From Spirosoma fluviale (GTDB lineage: Bacteria; Bacteroidota; Bacteroidia; Cytophagales; Spirosomataceae): 64,000 nucleotides of DNA. The notes below the pieces were generated by a model. It saw nothing but the letters and a program-made list of their open reading frames with translations. It searched no databases and was not told the origin of the DNA. The translations under genes and the position numbers were made by a program. Of the stretch, positions 61,958 to 64,000 are shown in pieces. Every line of letters begins with the position of its first letter. Within the stretch, counting starts at the first letter, position 1. Location: assembly GCF_900230225.1 (NCBI RefSeq), contig NZ_OCNH01000001.1, forward strand, positions 1,364,001-1,428,000. The letters are read 5' to 3'.

Positions 61958-62806
61958 CAAAAGCTTTTGCTTCAGATCAAACGTTTGTCCGGCGAAGACG
62001 ATCAGTATTTGATGGGCATCGAACGCCCGTTTCACCGCCATGATCGCTTCGCTGAGGGCAAGATTTGGATTGGTTGCCGCTGGGTTGATCCAGAACCAGA
62101 GCACAAATTGAATGTTGGCATCGGCGAAATTACGGTAGTGCAGATCGACCGGGTGGTTTTTCAGGACAAACGGCAATTGGGAAACGGCAGCCCTGGCAAT
62201 TTTCTGGGCGGTGGCTAAATCATCCAGGTACGAAACCCCCGCAGCCAGTTCGATCCGGCGCTGACCAATGCGGGAGAAGTTGGTGATCGGTTTCTGGAAA
62301 ACGTCTTTACTGGGAATCTCCACGGTTTGCCCCTGCCCGTTGTCGATTACAATCGACCGAAGTTTAATGTCGAGCACTTTGCCCGTGTAACCGTTGGTTT
62401 CGACCGTATCGCCCACCTGAATGGGGCGGGCCAGCGCAATCATCGTCCCCGAAATAAAGTTGGCGGTCAGATCCTGAAAGGCAAACCCAACGGCCAGTGC
62501 AATGACGCCCGCGCCCGCCAGCAGCGACGTAACGGTTTTGTCGAGCCCTAAAATGCCCAGCGCAATAAAGAGACCAATTGAGACGACCACGAACCGAAGA
62601 ACGGCCCCCGTCAGGTTGATGACCGACTCATTGTTGCTAACCCTTCTCAGCCCGTTTACAAACCCCCGGCTTATCCATCGGGACGCAAAGGTGAAGAGGA
62701 CGAAGATGATAATTGCCACCGCCAGTTCGGGCAAATAACGAATGGCGTTGCGTAACCAAAGCGAGATTTCGGCGTAAATAAGGCCCGGTGCCTGAGAAAA
62801 ATCCAT
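61934..62806 (-). CDS. Small-conductance mechanosensitive channel (MscS family)
   Basis: 290 residues from ATG 62806. Three helices: ELAVAIIIFVLFTFASRWIS, AVLRFVVVSIGLFIALGILG and the pore-lining TM3 LLAGAGVIALAVGFAFQDLT, followed by the beta domain with ARPIQVGDTVETNGYTGKVL. The 12-residue extension to 62842 is less likely. A standard emergency-valve channel in osmotic downshock. Confidence 0.93.
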   Translation of the reverse strand: MDFSQAPGLIYAEISLWLRNAIRYLPELAVAIIIFVLFTFASRWISRGFVNGLRRVSNNESVINLTGAVLRFVVVSIGLFIALGILGLDKTVTSLLAGAGVIALAVGFAFQDLTANFISGTMIALARPIQVGDTVETNGYTGKVLDIKLRSIVIDNGQGQTVEIPSKDVFQKPITNFSRIGQRRIELAAGVSYLDDLATAQKIARAAVSQLPFVLKNHPVDLHYRNFADANIQFVLWFWINPAATNPNLALSEAIMAVKRAFDAHQILIVFAGQTFDLKQKLLNEPVVKD

Positions 62807-62880
62807 AAAGTCCAAGTTACAATCGTAGCCGTAGAACGACACCAGCCTGTATTCTGTTTCATTGACAGGGCCTTTCGCCG

Positions 62881-62888
62881 TATCTTTG
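62881..62888 (+). promoter_or_regulatory. Bacteroidota-type -7 box of the cysteine desulfurase gene
   Basis: TATCTTTG matches TAnnTTTG, 23 bp before the ATG. TTG at 62862 is too close (16 bp) for a standard -33, so only the -7 element is supported. Confidence 0.5.
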
Positions 62889-62911
62889 TGGGCGATATTA
62901 ATGGAAAAATA

Positions 62912-64000
62912 ATGAAACCGACCGCTGCTATTTACCTCGATAATGCCGCTACGACCCGGCTCGACCCCGAAGTCCTGGACGCTATGCTACCGCTCATGAC
63001 CGAGCAGTTTGGCAACCCATCGTCCATCCATAGTCACGGGCGGACGGTGCGGACGGCTATCGAAAAAGCACGCAAAACGGTAGCCATGCTCCTCAACACA
63101 TCGCCCGCCGAAATCTTCTTCACCTCGGGCGGTACCGAAGCGGACAATACCGCCATTCGGAGCAGTATCGAAACCTATGGCCTTACCCACGCCATCACCT
63201 CGCCCCTGGAACACCATGCCGTGCTGCACACGCTGGAGCATCTGGCAAAACAGGGGACTATCAAGTTAAGTCTGGTGACTATCGATGAAAAAGGCCATGT
63301 TGACCTGGGGCATCTGGACGAGTTACTGAAAGCGCATCAGGGGCGTTCGCTGGTGTCGCTCATGCACGGAAATAATGAAATTGGTAATCTGCTGGACCTG
63401 AATCGGGTAGGGGAGATCTGCCGGGCGCACGACGCCATTTTTCATTCCGATACGGTGCAGACCATGGGCCATTTTCGACATAATCTGCAACAACTTCCGG
63501 TCGATTTCATCGTGGGTGCCGGGCATAAATTTCATGGTCCCAAAGGCGTTGGCTTCCTGTACTCCAATGCCGAGCGGGTAAAAATTCATCCCTTTGTGTA
63601 CGGTGGTGCTCAGGAACGCAACATGCGGGGCGGTACCGAAAACGTGTACGGCATTGTGGGGCTGGCGAAAGCACTCGAAATTGCCTACCGCGACATGGAC
63701 GCCCACCGGCAGCAGATCACCTCCCTGAAACGCCGGATGATCGACCAGCTCCAGGCCAAAATGCCCGATGTACGGTTTAACGGCGACTCCGCCGATGTAG
63801 ACAATAGTTTGTATACCGTGCTGAATGTCAGCTTGCCTGCATCGGACATGAGCGACATGTTGTTGTTCAGCCTCGACATTGCCCGGATTTCAGCATCGGG
63901 CGGGTCGGCCTGTTCGAGTGGCTCCAACGTAGGCTCGCACGTGCTGGCGGCTTTGCCCGGATTCGATTCCGAACGGGGCTATGTCCGGTTCTCGTTTGGG
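62912..64000 (+). CDS. Cysteine desulfurase (IscS/NifS family), truncated by window end
   Basis: At least 363 residues in frame, running off the end. PLP enzyme that takes sulfur from cysteine for Fe-S cluster and tRNA thiolation. Family markers: N-terminal AIYLDNAATTRLDPEVLDAM, NNEIGNLLDLN (Asn contacting PLP), PLP Lys in VGAGHKFHGPKGVGFLY, catalytic Cys in ASGGSACSSGSNVGSHVL, and RFSFG at the window edge. The start at ATG 62912 is directly after the -7 box. Confidence 0.95.
   Translation, partial: MKPTAAIYLDNAATTRLDPEVLDAMLPLMTEQFGNPSSIHSHGRTVRTAIEKARKTVAMLLNTSPAEIFFTSGGTEADNTAIRSSIETYGLTHAITSPLEHHAVLHTLEHLAKQGTIKLSLVTIDEKGHVDLGHLDELLKAHQGRSLVSLMHGNNEIGNLLDLNRVGEICRAHDAIFHSDTVQTMGHFRHNLQQLPVDFIVGAGHKFHGPKGVGFLYSNAERVKIHPFVYGGAQERNMRGGTENVYGIVGLAKALEIAYRDMDAHRQQITSLKRRMIDQLQAKMPDVRFNGDSADVDNSLYTVLNVSLPASDMSDMLLFSLDIARISASGGSACSSGSNVGSHVLAALPGFDSERGYVRFSFG

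Overview
The window looks like a chromosome segment of a Bacteroidota bacterium, most likely a Spirosoma-like member of the Cytophagales. This is inferred from gene content and style: the DUF3822-coaD pair, two CNNM/CorC proteins, a GH95 fucosidase, Bacteroidota-type -7 boxes (TAnnTTTG), weak or absent Shine-Dalgarno sites and frequent TTG/GTG starts. No species can be assigned from the sequence alone. Coding density is high. Many gaps hold long inverted repeats of 14-36 bp arms.

Layout. 1-1.7 kb: end of a flavin disulfide reductase, then a TetR regulator. 1.7-10 kb (minus strand): a run from ccmB, ccmC, a CcmD-like gene, ccmE and ccmF through a small membrane protein, a CNNM/CorC protein, pyrE, OsmC and a CDGSH iron-sulfur protein. 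10.3-13.7 kb: TauE/SafE exporter and feoA-feoB. 14-20 kb: nnrDE, rplS, dapF, bestrophin, rhodanese, htpG. 20-31 kb: housekeeping genes including a RecD-like helicase, two NUDIX hydrolases, coaD, CNNM/CorC and an ABC exporter. 31-36 kb: metG, an extended SDR, a TPR protein. 36-41 kb: a cysteine-free thioredoxin-fold protein and a hydroxyproline catabolic cluster (oxidase, epimerase, deaminase) with a divergent AraC regulator. 41-49 kb: LacI regulator, membrane protein, GH95 fucosidase, and Tat-type hydrolases. 48.7-51.1 kb (minus): DsbA-like, pentapeptide-repeat and WYL-regulator genes.

The most interesting segment is 51.1-54.6 kb. A WYL regulator is divergent from a 750-bp gene-free interval, followed by a soluble slipin (SPFH) and an RtcB RNA ligase. 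The interval is not empty: its plus strand folds, by my hand pairing, into a circularly permuted tRNA mimic. A T-arm is followed by an acceptor-like stem capped by UUCG, a D-arm and a closing anticodon-like stem. This is the architecture known for YrlA-type Y RNAs, which elsewhere accompany RtcB in RNA-repair operons. More hairpins and a three-way junction lie downstream. I propose a regulator / tRNA-mimic RNA / slipin / RtcB RNA-repair module.

Downstream, 55-59.2 kb, is a type III restriction-modification pair (mod-res, minus strand). Next comes a REP-like palindrome pair flanking a 47-nt tandem repeat, beside a RAYT-type transposase (59.5-60.4 kb). The window closes with a fucose-type MFS symporter, an MscS channel and the start of an IscS-like cysteine desulfurase that runs off the end.
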